DNA of 64,000 nt from UBA5314 sp039679855 (lineage in GTDB: Bacteria > Bacillota > Syntrophomonadia > Syntrophomonadales > Syntrophomonadaceae), in the NCBI GenBank assembly GCA_039679855.1, contig JBDKUE010000008.1, positions 34,940 to 98,939 on the forward strand, in the 5' to 3' direction. The notes below the pieces were generated by a model, which was given only the letters and a program-made list of their open reading frames with translations, searched no databases and had not been told where the DNA came from. The position numbers and the translations under genes are program-made. Each line of letters begins with the position of its first letter. The stretch's first letter is position 1. Shown here piece after piece: positions 1 to 9,341 of the stretch.

Positions 1-718
1 CCGCCGCCTGAATGCAATTAAGGGCAGAGATTTTTAGAATAACGGCGGGCACGACCTCCCGCATTACATCGATCCAGATACTGTCCACCCGCGGATCGTC
101 AACATCCTGGAGGCGCTCCTTCATTCGCTCCCAGACTTCACTTTTATCATAACAGGCCAGCCAGAATTGATACGCCTGTCTCCAATACCCATTCTTTTGT
201 TCAAGCTGTTTATCGTTAAACTCTTGATAGATGGCCAGATATTCCATATCAATGGCCAAAAGATGATAATACACGGCCAGATTATGGGCTGCAATGGAAC
301 TTCCCCGCTTGAATTCCCCTTTCCAAAAAGCAACTGCCTCCTGGTAGCGTCCTTCATTTAATTCCCATAAAGCTGGATCTTTTTCACTTGCCGCATCTAC
401 CGGCCAAAACCAGAAAAACTCATTAAACAACCTCTGGCCGGGTTCTTGCAAGGATTGAAAAGCCTGCCTGAGCAAATCGCCATCCACACTGCCCCCCAAT
501 GGTAGAATACTACCCAAGGATGCCATGATGTCATCGGGCGAGGTGCCGATTTTCTCTAGTACCGTTAACTCCTGCTGCCTTTTTTTCATTTGGCCCGGGG
601 TTGCATCAACCCCAACGCCCAGTACCCGAAACGGATTTTGTCGGTATAGTTCGGGGGATGCAGCCTGAATCAATTGGTGCTGCACAGAGGTGCTGCTGGT
701 TGACGAGTTTTCCACCAC
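1..718 (-). CDS. J-domain-like/TPR-type protein, C-terminus outside window (partial)
   Basis: The reading frame stays open from a GTG pair at 718/715 to the window edge, about 239 codons, so the C-terminus is missing. An AAAGGGGTG ribosome site sits inside the end of the upstream kinase gene, and this gene begins immediately after the kinase stop codon, so the two are probably translationally coupled. Near residue 25 the motif QNPFRVLGV followed by a run of charged residues resembles the start of degenerate J-like domains found in bacterial regulatory clusters. The rest is rich in aromatic residues and helix-forming, with TPR-like character (NEGRYQEAVAFWKGEF). No catalytic motif is visible. 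Its position as last readable gene of the sigma/CHAT/kinase operon suggests a chaperone-like or scaffold role, which is inference only. Confidence 0.6.
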   Translation of the reverse strand, partial: MVENSSTSSTSVQHQLIQAASPELYRQNPFRVLGVGVDATPGQMKKRQQELTVLEKIGTSPDDIMASLGSILPLGGSVDGDLLRQAFQSLQEPGQRLFNEFFWFWPVDAASEKDPALWELNEGRYQEAVAFWKGEFKRGSSIAAHNLAVYYHLLAIDMEYLAIYQEFNDKQLEQKNGYWRQAYQFWLACYDKSEVWERMKERLQDVDDPRVDSIWIDVMREVVPAVILKISALNCIQAA

Positions 719-1783
719 CTATAAACTCACCCCTTTGCGCCACAGATTGAGATAATACTCATAATCATCTTTAAGTTCCGGTTTGAAGTTCAACACCTTC
801 TCCAGCAAGCTTGCCGCATCCTGGAGACGTCCCGGCAGTTTGGAAAGGGTTTTGGCTTCTTCAAGCGCACTGGCAACCCGGCCTTCATCCCACGAAACAT
901 CAAAATCAGTTGATCGGGCAGCATGGTCTGCTTCCCGCGCGGTCCGGCATTTCATTAGATCACTCAGAAACTCGTTGGCTGAAGGATAGCGTTTTCGATA
1001 ATCCAGGGCCAGGGCGCTCTGCAATACCTTCTCGAGGTTCTCATCCACCATCGGATTGTAATATCGGGCGGGCTGCACAGGCTCTTGCCAGCATTCCCCT
1101 TTCGCAAAATCGGCAGCTTCAACTGGATGAAAAGGAAGCTGGTCGGTTAATAGCAGGTAAAGCAATACTCCCATCGCCCAAACATCCGCGGCGCAGGAAT
1201 CCATATTGGAAAGGGCTTCCGGGGGTTTAAAGGCCATGGTTCCATGGGCGCTGGCTAAGAGAGTCAACGCGTTTACCCGTTTGGCCAGACCAAAATCACT
1301 GACCTTAACCCGCCTTCCTCCAGAATCATACCCGATAAGAATGTTTTGCGGTTTAATGTCCCGGTGTACGATGGGCGGATTCTCGGCATGGGCCAGAGCC
1401 AATCCCCGGCAGACCTGGCTCACTATATCCACGGCATCCGCCACCGCCAGCAGGTGCATCCCTTTTCCCCTCCAGTAGCTCTCCAGAGTACCTCCGCCCG
1501 CATACTCCATGGTGAAATAGGCCATGCTGCCCCCTCCGGCATCCAGCACTCCGGCATCGTACACCCGAATAATATTGGGATGATTCAGCTGTGAGAGAAG
1601 TCTGGCCTCCATAAGCATATTTTCCAGCTCCTCCGGCGAAAGCCCCCGGAGCTTGAAAACCTTCATAGCCTGCCGCCCCAGAAACTGGTGTTTTACTCTA
1701 TATACTTCGGCAAATGCGCCCTCGCCGAGGAAACGCTCCACCTCATAGATGCTGCGCAATATGGTTCCTTCCTCCAACAACAC
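719..1783 (-). CDS. Hanks-type serine/threonine protein kinase
   Basis: A 354-residue eukaryotic-like kinase. Visible are the glycine-rich loop (LGEGAFAEVY, about residues 19-28), the ATP-anchoring lysine (AMKVF, K41), the catalytic loop HRDIKPQN (140-147), the DFG motif (163-165) and an APE-like PPEA segment (about 187). All residues needed for phosphotransfer are present, so it should be active. Unlike PknB-type kinases it has no transmembrane segment or PASTA domains; a short TPR-like helical tail (about 290-354) follows the kinase domain, so it is predicted to be cytosolic. It lies about 50 bases after the CHAT/Clp-N gene on the same strand, downstream of a sigma factor and a zinc-motif protein, suggesting that it signals to or from those proteins. 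Confidence 0.93.
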   Translation of the reverse strand: MLLEEGTILRSIYEVERFLGEGAFAEVYRVKHQFLGRQAMKVFKLRGLSPEELENMLMEARLLSQLNHPNIIRVYDAGVLDAGGGSMAYFTMEYAGGGTLESYWRGKGMHLLAVADAVDIVSQVCRGLALAHAENPPIVHRDIKPQNILIGYDSGGRRVKVSDFGLAKRVNALTLLASAHGTMAFKPPEALSNMDSCAADVWAMGVLLYLLLTDQLPFHPVEAADFAKGECWQEPVQPARYYNPMVDENLEKVLQSALALDYRKRYPSANEFLSDLMKCRTAREADHAARSTDFDVSWDEGRVASALEEAKTLSKLPGRLQDAASLLEKVLNFKPELKDDYEYYLNLWRKGVSL

Positions 1784-1832
1784 AGGGATATTCCTCCTCG
1801 GGTAAATCTATACTTCTACGGCCGGTGCTCTT

Positions 1833-3920
1833 TTAAACCTGACGGCGAGTATCGCCGGTCATTTGAGCAAGGCCGGTCTTCATCAGCTCCAGGTTCAGGC
1901 CCAATTGGGCAAGGGCGGCTGTGGTTTCACTGTCTTGGCCCAGCATAGCTTGAGCGAGTCTTTTTTCGCCAACCCCGTGCTCCTGATTTTGCCGGGCCAG
2001 GCGGTGAGCTTTACCAAGTATGTTTTGTAAGCGTTTTGACATTGAGTTGGCGTTCAAAGGAATTTTCGCCGGGCCGGCAGCGGTCTGGGAAAAAGTCCTC
2101 ATCAAATTCTGCACCAGTACGTCCGGGTCAAGGCCCTGTTCCTGGATGAGAGCGGCGGTTAGACCGTTTTGCAGAGAGCAAAGCGCCAGCAGGAGGTGGG
2201 GGGTGGCCAGGAAGCTCCATCCGGTATCACGCGCATAGCTTTGCATTGCTCTTAATACCCAATTTCCCTGGCTGTCCAGGCCACTCCTGATTAAATCCCC
2301 ATTGCTCTCAAACAATGACGGAAGGCCCTCTTCCTCAATCAACCCACTATTATCACCGGGCTTAAAATATCGCAAGGGAGACAGACTGGCTCCGGAGGCG
2401 CTTAAAACTCTGCCCATACTGCCCCCTCCCTGACCGGCAAATCCTCTAATCAGATCCCGTGGTGAGATCTTCTTTCTCTTTTCATCGATGGCCTGCTTCG
2501 CTGCCAGCTCCAGGATCTCCAGGACATTACGGCTGACGCTAAGTGATTCATGAGTCTGAAACCTATTTTCCTCATCATCCCGGGCGGCAGTAAACATCCC
2601 TCTGAGCTGCTCAGTAGAGACTCCCTGACTAATCAGGCTGTCGCGCAGGAGAGGATCATCACCGTCCAACAGGGCCGCAAATAAGAAAGGAGTACATACC
2701 AGTCCGGATGCTTCCGAGAGACGAACACAATGCTCTACGATCTTTCGGGCTGAAATATCATAGGGGTGCTGCAGCTGGTCGGGAAGTATGGTGCCGGTTA
2801 TTTTGCAGCAGGGATTTCCATACATCACAAAACAGGCCCAGGCATTGCCACACTCGGCCTGTTTATGAACATAATTGCGGGCCAGGCGTAATGACTCGCC
2901 TGCCGGGAGCCCCTGAAGGGCATTCTCGTAAAAACGACTGGCAAATACCTGAGCCCCCACAGCCGAAACCTTGTAAACGGTTCCAATAACGATATTGGCA
3001 CCCTTTCGTAAAAATGCCCCGGCCAGGCTTTCTACGCCTCCCGCCGACTGGCACCCGTTGAGAAATGCAACACTGATGCCCCGGGCGGCATTTTCTATTT
3101 CAAAGCTGCGCAGATAACTGCCGTCCAGTTTAAGGCTGTACTCCCCAAGCTGCCCGGCCGGCACATTCTGGTCGTCGCCGTCGATTTGCACAACATGCCC
3201 ATCATAATGGAATATATCGTATTTGCCGCTGGCCAGCTCAACCAGGATTCTTTCCGGACTGGCCTGGCTGCGCGAAAGGTAAAGGCATTCAAGCCCCAGT
3301 TGATTCAAGTGCCTGGCCAGCAATTGAGCCTGCTGCTCAGAGGGCTTTAGCTCCCTATCTCCTTCCGGATTGACCACCATAAGGCATTTACCCGGATACT
3401 TGCGTTGAGGCAGCAAGGGAGCTTGAATCCCGCTGCGAATTTGCCGGGCCAGAGAAAATTTTAGACCCCAAAAGTCGTGCCCGTCATGCAGCATCTCCCA
3501 AACAATCGTAAAATCCCGCGAGGAAATGAGGACTGGAGTTTGCAGATTTGACAATACAGCTAACTGGTTGGACTCGTTTGCTCCAAATATGAGATCGTAA
3601 AAAGCCCGGCTACACCTGGTAAATTCCTCTTCGGGAAAGGAGCCCATATGGGCAAGGTTTTCTAACCTGGAAGCCATAGTCTCCAGGGTTTGATAATTGA
3701 CCTTGAGCGTAGTTTCGGCGACCATGGGCCTTAAAGGCTGCATAAATTCCGACGGTTCTTGAAGCCGAAATACGATGCCATTTCTGGTTTCAATCATTTC
3801 CAGTACGGTTATCCGGTCTATTTCGCTGTCATGAACCACAAACTCCGTCACCTGCCAGCTCGAAAGGTATTTGCCATACTGTACTTGAATCAGTTTGATT
3901 TGCTTCAATATGCACTTCAT
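1833..3920 (-). CDS. CHAT caspase-like protease with C-terminal Clp-N repeats
   Basis: A 695-residue protein. Residues about 170-370 form a CHAT domain, the caspase/separase-like peptidase fold: the catalytic His lies in FHYDGH (H242) and the Cys in NGCQSAGG (C290), both intact. After it come two segments resembling Clp-N repeats (about 388-520 and 560-690), the substrate or adaptor docking module of ClpA/ClpC, with phrases such as TPFLFAALLDGDD and TPHLLLALCS. No AAA+ domain follows, so this is not a Clp ATPase. The first about 90 bases overlap the upstream gene; an internal ATG at 3797 is an alternative start. It sits between an anti-sigma-like gene and a kinase. A regulated protease acting on the sigma module or on cell-death substrates is plausible but unproven. 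Confidence 0.85.
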   Translation of the reverse strand: MKCILKQIKLIQVQYGKYLSSWQVTEFVVHDSEIDRITVLEMIETRNGIVFRLQEPSEFMQPLRPMVAETTLKVNYQTLETMASRLENLAHMGSFPEEEFTRCSRAFYDLIFGANESNQLAVLSNLQTPVLISSRDFTIVWEMLHDGHDFWGLKFSLARQIRSGIQAPLLPQRKYPGKCLMVVNPEGDRELKPSEQQAQLLARHLNQLGLECLYLSRSQASPERILVELASGKYDIFHYDGHVVQIDGDDQNVPAGQLGEYSLKLDGSYLRSFEIENAARGISVAFLNGCQSAGGVESLAGAFLRKGANIVIGTVYKVSAVGAQVFASRFYENALQGLPAGESLRLARNYVHKQAECGNAWACFVMYGNPCCKITGTILPDQLQHPYDISARKIVEHCVRLSEASGLVCTPFLFAALLDGDDPLLRDSLISQGVSTEQLRGMFTAARDDEENRFQTHESLSVSRNVLEILELAAKQAIDEKRKKISPRDLIRGFAGQGGGSMGRVLSASGASLSPLRYFKPGDNSGLIEEEGLPSLFESNGDLIRSGLDSQGNWVLRAMQSYARDTGWSFLATPHLLLALCSLQNGLTAALIQEQGLDPDVLVQNLMRTFSQTAAGPAKIPLNANSMSKRLQNILGKAHRLARQNQEHGVGEKRLAQAMLGQDSETTAALAQLGLNLELMKTGLAQMTGDTRRQV

Positions 3921-4731
3921 ACCGGCCTTGATTCAAGCGGGAAAAAAGACAGGGACTTTGATTCTTGATGCTTTGGGATATCAACAGCAAAGGCTCCCCA
4001 TTTTCTATTATAAATATTTTTACCAGCAGGCTTTCGGATTCACATAGAAGCGAAGCTTTTAAATTCAGATCAAAAAGCTGTCCTGAATGTGATATGTTCA
4101 TATCTACATCAAGCTGTTGCGGCATTCTGTACTTTAAGGTCTGAATCTCGTCTTGAACCGGGCCGAGGAAGGCCGGCACCAGGGCTTGACCCTGCAGCCC
4201 GGTAAAACCGTTGGCCAGACCAGCCGGGATAGATTTAAGCACCACATCTATAATGCTTTTGTGCTTCTGCCACCGAACCCGGGTAAGTGAATTCAAAATG
4301 ATTTTAAGCGGTTCTCCCGGGGCGGCAGGTTCAATAATTCGGGTATTGCCAGCTCCGGGAAGACTGCCCAACTCTTCAGTGCTGTTTATTAGAGACCGTA
4401 TTAAATCAACTTCAGACTGACAGCTGGTGCAATGCTGAAGGTGCTCGAATACCAGCGGGTAGTATTGCCCGGCCTGGCTTTCATCCATTTCAGCGTACTC
4501 GCCGAGCAACGGCTGAAAGACCTGACAATTTTGTTCGGAGCCGATCCAAAATTTTAATATATCCGGTAAATTTTTTACAAGGTGCACAGTCTTCAACACC
4601 TCCTGGAGGCATTCCGGGCAGGATGCAATGTGGTCAAGGGCCTCATTGATCAACAGGTCATCTGCCTGATCACCACGTAACAGAACCACAATCAGTTTTA
4701 CGGTAATCTCATGAAACGGTAAATCCAACAA
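3829..4731 (-). CDS. Zinc-motif (zf-HC2-like) putative anti-sigma factor
   Basis: A 300-residue protein starting at TTG, four to five bases after GGAGG. Two copies of the HxxxCxxC anti-sigma zinc motif are visible: H34-C38-C41 (HIASCPEC) and H97-C101-C104 (HLQHCTSC). A duplicated zinc anti-sigma domain is unusual. The C-terminal half is beta-rich and has no obvious transmembrane helix, so it appears to be soluble rather than a classical membrane-spanning anti-sigma. It begins 46 bases downstream of the sigma factor gene and overlaps the CHAT gene by up to 92 bases. Zinc anti-sigma domains bind ECF sigma factors; that this one binds the neighbouring sigma is inferred from motif plus position. 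Confidence 0.75.
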   Translation of the reverse strand: MLDLPFHEITVKLIVVLLRGDQADDLLINEALDHIASCPECLQEVLKTVHLVKNLPDILKFWIGSEQNCQVFQPLLGEYAEMDESQAGQYYPLVFEHLQHCTSCQSEVDLIRSLINSTEELGSLPGAGNTRIIEPAAPGEPLKIILNSLTRVRWQKHKSIIDVVLKSIPAGLANGFTGLQGQALVPAFLGPVQDEIQTLKYRMPQQLDVDMNISHSGQLFDLNLKASLLCESESLLVKIFIIENGEPLLLISQSIKNQSPCLFSRLNQGRYEVHIEANQTDSSTVWQIPFELAGDGVCGS

Positions 4732-4777
4732 TTCTTCCTCCTTGTCTACATACAGTTAGATGCAGTTCATGAAGATT

Positions 4778-5566
4778 TTATTTCATTTCCGACTGTAAAT
4801 TTGACACTAAATCTTTACATATTCTTGACACGGTTGGTTCAGGAAGTTCAAATTGGCGGGCTAACTCATGCTGGCTGGATTCTCCCAGAAGAACCGCAAT
4901 TATTTTTTGGATAAAACCATCAAGACATACCGGCCCGCTGTTTATAACTTTTTTCAGGGTTCTACGGCTTCTGGCCAGTTCCTCCAAGCTCCTTTTTACC
5001 ATGTTGCGGACGTCCTGCGCTTCTTCCCGGCGAATGGTCTGATATAGAGGGTCCTCATCGGTGTGATATTCATTAAGTATTGATTCCAAATCGTTCAATT
5101 CAAAAATGTTTTCCCGGCGCCGGGCTGCACTTCGTGCTAAACCCAGGTGGGTATTGACTACTACCTGGTAGACCCAGGTCTCAAACCGGGAACGGTAACC
5201 ATAAGTGTTTATGCCTTTAAGGATATTGAGCCAGGAGGACTGAACGACGTCCTCAACCTCAATTCCGGAGACGGGTCTCTGGTAGTATAATTTGGCTGCA
5301 ACCCTTCTGATATAACGATACCATTCATCCTGCAGCAGATCTTCCGTATTTTGAGCCCGACCGCTAAAAAACCCGGTAAGGCAATCAACGACATCTCGGT
5401 AATTATGATAATTATCGATAATTCGCTGGGCTGCCCCCTGGTCGTGGATATCTTTCAAATAGGCGGATAACCGGGCCACCATGTTCTCCGTTTCTTCTGG
5501 AGATAATCCCCATTCCCTTGTCTCGTTCAGGCCTTTTACCATGGAATAAATATATTCATTTTTCAT
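4778..5566 (-). CDS. ECF-type sigma-70 family RNA polymerase sigma factor
   Basis: A 262-residue sigma factor. Region 2 (about residues 75-150) contains EDVVQSSWLNILKG followed by SRFETWVYQVVVNTHL, the core-binding and -10 recognition helices. Region 4 (about 205-262) ends in a helix-turn-helix (SQHELARQFELPEPTVSRI). It is longer than most ECF factors because of an N-terminal extension of about 70 residues and a linker between regions 2 and 4. It heads the run sigma, zinc anti-sigma, CHAT, kinase, J-like. This order predicts that it transcribes its own operon and is held by the adjacent zinc protein; the roughly 165 bases upstream (5567-5732) should then hold its autoregulated promoter, which I could not define by eye. 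Confidence 0.88.
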   Translation of the reverse strand: MKNEYIYSMVKGLNETREWGLSPEETENMVARLSAYLKDIHDQGAAQRIIDNYHNYRDVVDCLTGFFSGRAQNTEDLLQDEWYRYIRRVAAKLYYQRPVSGIEVEDVVQSSWLNILKGINTYGYRSRFETWVYQVVVNTHLGLARSAARRRENIFELNDLESILNEYHTDEDPLYQTIRREEAQDVRNMVKRSLEELARSRRTLKKVINSGPVCLDGFIQKIIAVLLGESSQHELARQFELPEPTVSRICKDLVSNLQSEMK

Positions 5567-5732
5567 TTTCTACCCGCCTATCAATCTGACAAAACAAAAC
5601 GGATTCAAACAAGACCATACATATATATGGTACTTTTCTCCATGGAAATAAATGCTTCCTCCTGCTCATTTGAAATTTTTCGCATTTTTTGTGAAATTGT
5701 ATCGGGCCAGGCGATGGGATTATTATACCGGG

Positions 5733-6890
5733 TCATCCATCGATGAAAACCAGTTGTTCGTAGGATGCTCCGGCCCGCTGAAAATGTTCTTCTAGAGAAA
5801 TCGAACCGGTTTCAACCACTCTGAGATACAAGGGGCCATAAGAAAGGAACTGGCCGTCTTTTTTGTATCCTGAATAACGGCTTTTGACCTGGTCGGGAAG
5901 CTGATCGAGAGACAGTATTTTAGGTGAATGTACGCGTACAATGATAGGCTGCCAGTTGTTTTTAGCCTCGGCTTTAAAGAGGTAGGCTATATCGTGTTTA
6001 CGATCAAAATAGACATAACCGGTTACTGCTGTTGTCTGCGGGTTGCGTCCGTGAATCTGGGCAACCGTTTCTTCATCCCAATTCATATCTTGAGTAATTT
6101 TTTTTGAACTCTCTATTTCGATACTGGCCATGGTTTCTACGAACCGCCTGGCATCGCCAGGCAAAAAGGAAAAAAATTGGACCGTTTGCACCGGGTAATT
6201 AACAACAAAAAACAAGAACAGTCCGCAGGCAACCACCAGGGAGCCAGCCAGAGTAGCCAGGATGTTTCTCCTTCTTTTCCGCTTGCGATCCGTAAAATCA
6301 GATAATACCTGAGGAGATACATATCTAAACGGATCAACTGGTGGGGAGGAACTGTTAAATTGCGGTCCTTGAATCACTGATTTATCAGCTAATGATGGAT
6401 TAAATAAAGCAGGTGCAGGCTGGTTCTTCTCCCCGCTAAATTTTTCTTCTTCATATGCATAGCCGGTTCCATTAGAGACGGGGGAAAAGACCGTAGACTC
6501 ATCGGAAGACAGTGCCTGTACTTCCCATGATTGATCAGGGATGGATTCGCGTGCATCTAAAACAGGTGCAGAACCTGACTCCTTTGTCTCCAGCTTGAAA
6601 TCCGGAGTTTCGGTCCCAAGCATCTCCGAGTCCAATTTTGTTCCACAACCCGGGCAGTAAACCGATGCATCCGTTTTTATCAGTCTGCCGCAGTTTAAGC
6701 AATACCTTTTTGGTATAGTTTTTGCCTTGCGAACCCGCAGAATGCCATAAAGCAACAGGCCCATGCCCATCCCCAGCAGCGTGCTTTTAAATAACAGCTC
6801 ATTACGGCTGAAAAGGCCAGTACCCAACAACAGGACCAGGCCACAGATAGTTATTATCCATTTTAGTTTGGATTTGTCTATTGACCCCAT
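5733..6890 (-). CDS. Zinc-ribbon membrane protein of unknown function
   Basis: A 385-residue protein. Two hydrophobic segments lie near the N-terminus (about residues 10-27 and 35-50). They are followed by a zinc ribbon with two CxxC knuckles (CLNCG and CPGCG, about 69-85), a low-complexity Ser/Pro/Glu-rich linker, another membrane helix (about 212-232) and a C-terminal domain of about 150 residues that ends at the stop codon. The ribbon should face the cytoplasm and the last domain the outside. I do not recognise the outer domain. It overlaps the upstream membrane-protein gene by 13 bases, so the two are cotranscribed, and it precedes the sigma/CHAT module on the same strand. Confidence 0.72.
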   Translation of the reverse strand: MGSIDKSKLKWIITICGLVLLLGTGLFSRNELLFKSTLLGMGMGLLLYGILRVRKAKTIPKRYCLNCGRLIKTDASVYCPGCGTKLDSEMLGTETPDFKLETKESGSAPVLDARESIPDQSWEVQALSSDESTVFSPVSNGTGYAYEEEKFSGEKNQPAPALFNPSLADKSVIQGPQFNSSSPPVDPFRYVSPQVLSDFTDRKRKRRRNILATLAGSLVVACGLFLFFVVNYPVQTVQFFSFLPGDARRFVETMASIEIESSKKITQDMNWDEETVAQIHGRNPQTTAVTGYVYFDRKHDIAYLFKAEAKNNWQPIIVRVHSPKILSLDQLPDQVKSRYSGYKKDGQFLSYGPLYLRVVETGSISLEEHFQRAGASYEQLVFIDG

Positions 6891-7948
6891 TCCCTGATGA
6901 TTGCCCCTTCCATCTTCTGCTCCCTGAATATACCGTTAATATCACGTCTATATATACCTTCCGGAGTTTCCACGATAATACGCAGATACTCTCGGGTCAC
7001 CGGATTTTGCTCCAAAAACAGCCGGGCTGTTTTAGCATCCGGCCCCCGGTAAATCAAGAGGGACAAGGCGTCTTGTTCCCCTTCCATCTTGACCTCTCTT
7101 ACAAACTGAATAGTCTTTAGTGAAGATGCTTTGGCCGTATCATTGATACCTCTGAACGGCTCCAATTCACTCCTGGGGACGCCGCCGTGGCGCCTGAAGC
7201 TTGCTCGGGCTGCCTCCCACAACTCGCAGCTTAACTTCTGACCGCCCATAATCGCCTGATAAGCGCCCTCAACCCGGTAACAACCAAAAATCAGCGGTAG
7301 AATACAGATCAGGTTGCCGGAATCCTGTGCAAGATGAATGCAAGCCAGGTCGAGCAGGGCTTCACGAGCCTCCTTTTCACCACTGAAAGTATACATGATA
7401 AACGGATCCTTTTGCATGGACCGCTGGCGCAGGCTCCAATATGATAAGGCTTTCTCTACTGTATCGTGCCGGGTTCCCCGGTTGTCTGCTTCAATATATA
7501 AATTCCCTTCAAACCCTCCCGGGGGAATGACGCGCCGATCTTTGAGCAGGGCCATTATCAACCAGCCCGGAAAGGCCAGCAAACCCAGCAATAAAAGCCC
7601 TCTGAACAAGCCCTTGTATTTGGCCCAAAAGTAACAGGCCATGACCGACATGATCCACGACCCATAAAACAATGCGGCAGCGACGCCCATCAGGATATCA
7701 GTTATTTCTTTGCTCTTAACGCCCGTAGAAGCCAAGATCTGCTGGACGATAAAGGCCGCAAAAACAAAAAGGGGGCTAACCGCAAATGCGATGATACTGG
7801 CCGCAATCCATCGGTTGCGCCAGGTTTTGTCCTTGATTTTATTTTGATTTTCGGCAAGTAAATCTTGAATCTGTATAACCATTCCTCCCGGCTGTTGAGA
7901 AAAGTTTACTGGATTAACTAAATGTGAACAGAAAGGTTTACTCCCCAT
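6878..7948 (-). CDS. Multi-pass membrane protein of unknown function
   Basis: A 356-residue protein with three clear hydrophobic helices (about residues 48-70, 85-110 and 115-135) followed by a cytosolic or external C-terminal domain of about 220 residues with mixed alpha/beta character. I do not recognise the family. An internal ATG at 7882, closely preceded by GGGAGGA, is an alternative start that would remove 22 residues of unlikely sequence (SHLVNPVNFSQQ). The 3-prime end overlaps the next zinc-ribbon gene by 13 bases, indicating translational coupling. The gene belongs to a group of four membrane proteins transcribed towards the sigma/CHAT/kinase module. Confidence 0.65.
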   Translation of the reverse strand: MGSKPFCSHLVNPVNFSQQPGGMVIQIQDLLAENQNKIKDKTWRNRWIAASIIAFAVSPLFVFAAFIVQQILASTGVKSKEITDILMGVAAALFYGSWIMSVMACYFWAKYKGLFRGLLLLGLLAFPGWLIMALLKDRRVIPPGGFEGNLYIEADNRGTRHDTVEKALSYWSLRQRSMQKDPFIMYTFSGEKEAREALLDLACIHLAQDSGNLICILPLIFGCYRVEGAYQAIMGGQKLSCELWEAARASFRRHGGVPRSELEPFRGINDTAKASSLKTIQFVREVKMEGEQDALSLLIYRGPDAKTARLFLEQNPVTREYLRIIVETPEGIYRRDINGIFREQKMEGAIIREWGQ

Positions 7949-7966
7949 CTATGCACCTTAACGGCT

Positions 7967-8494
7967 TTACTTATTTTGTTGCTCCTTAATGTTTTTGGCT
8001 GTCTCAAGGCTGTTAAAAAATTTAACCGGGTGTAATAATCCATAAACCAGATAATGAAATACACAGTATTCATGAATTAACCGGCCATTTTCATATATAG
8101 GGCAGGAAAGATCCTGCGTGTATTTGCGTGTAATAATTGGCACTTTGGGGTTATATGTTTTAATAACTGGTGAAGTAATACGTTCGTAAATCAGACTATC
8201 GCCGCAATAGTCACACCTTTTATCACCTGGAGCATTCGTAATATGACTGTCGAAATACCATGATGCAGCCAGCGGTGGTATAACCAATACGCAGATAAGG
8301 AATATGACCACTCCCCCTATCAGCCACTTTACAGTGGTTGGCCTTTTTTCATCGATTTGAGGAGAAACCTGCGGAATTGAGCTAATGCCCTGCAAATGTG
8401 CCCCACAACCGGGGCAATAACGCGCCTGTGGCCTGGTTTGCTGACCGCACTTATGACAATACAATCTCTTCCCCCCCTGAAAAGTACTTTTCAT
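7967..8494 (-). CDS. Single-pass protein with N-terminal zinc ribbon
   Basis: A 175-residue protein. The N-terminus has a zinc ribbon with knuckles CHKCG and CPGCG (about residues 13-31), the same arrangement as in the protein at 5733-6890. One transmembrane helix follows (about 57-80), then an outer domain with another Cys pair (CDYCGD, about 94-99). The function is unknown. It lies 18 bases upstream of the three-helix membrane protein on the same strand, so the ribbon proteins probably form one operon. Ribbon-plus-helix proteins are frequent in clostridial genomes near stress or envelope genes. Confidence 0.68.
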   Translation of the reverse strand: MKSTFQGGKRLYCHKCGQQTRPQARYCPGCGAHLQGISSIPQVSPQIDEKRPTTVKWLIGGVVIFLICVLVIPPLAASWYFDSHITNAPGDKRCDYCGDSLIYERITSPVIKTYNPKVPIITRKYTQDLSCPIYENGRLIHEYCVFHYLVYGLLHPVKFFNSLETAKNIKEQQNK

Positions 8495-8716
8495 TCAAAA
8501 TCAAGTTACCCATCCCTTTAAACCCTCAAAGCCAGAATGGAAGAGTCGTATGAGTAGATTATTAAACTGTTTTGATTATTAGATTCCCAAGAGTGACGGA
8601 AAATTTCATATGAATATCTTCCCTTTTGATTTTTCTAAAAGCGAAACGCTTATTAAAAGACAATCGCCGGGCCGGATGCCTGGAACAATCAATTTATTGA
8701 AAACCGGGTAGGCATT

Positions 8717-9094
8717 TCAATAATAGCGAAGCAATTTCAAATAACGGCCGAATTTCATAATCCCCGGGCCGAACGGGCTTAAGGAAAGGCTTAAAAAAAG
8801 ACTTCCTAAAAACATAGGAGTTTTCCTGCCTATTCGGCCCAGCACCGTCCATACCGCCTGGCTTCGCCCTTTCTCATGCAATACTTTTGGGAACAATGGC
8901 CGGACCTCATCCCGCCAGCAGGCCAGCGGCCTTTCAAAATAAAGCTGCATCCCCCACCAGACAGACCAGAGATAATAGGCCAGGAAATAAGCCAAAATTT
9001 GCGTGAGGAGATCGCCTCCCTGTTCATTCAGAATAATCGCAATGGAGAGAAAAAAAGAAAGGACTATATTCAGAAGTATTAAATGCATTTTCAT
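8717..9094 (-). CDS. Small membrane protein of unknown function
   Basis: A 125-residue protein with two or three hydrophobic helices: one at the extreme N-terminus (LLNIVLSFFLSIAIIL), one at about residues 33-50 (AYFLAYYLWSVWWG) and one near 95-108. It has no cysteine motif and no recognised domain. It lies about 220 bases upstream of the zinc-ribbon genes on the same strand and diverges from the lipoprotein gene at 9342; the 247 bases between must hold both promoters. Coding status rests on length, hydrophobic pattern and a normal ATG start. Confidence 0.5.
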   Translation of the reverse strand: MKMHLILLNIVLSFFLSIAIILNEQGGDLLTQILAYFLAYYLWSVWWGMQLYFERPLACWRDEVRPLFPKVLHEKGRSQAVWTVLGRIGRKTPMFLGSLFLSLSLSPFGPGIMKFGRYLKLLRYY

Positions 9095-9341
9095 AGGCCA
9101 CCTAAAAGGTATTGTATAAAGTTTTGTAAGTGTTTTATGGATTTTCTATTACTATTTTAGAAATGGAATGAAATTCCTGCCTAATTCCTCCAGTTTCAAT
9201 TTATTTATCATTTTTATACGTTTTATATTTTAGCCCGGGTTTCACTCTCCATATGAAATTATCCGCCTAATAAATGTATCTAAGAAGTAAAACGGATAAA
9301 AAGGCCGACTCAAAGATGCGGGATAACTGGAGGAGTGTATA

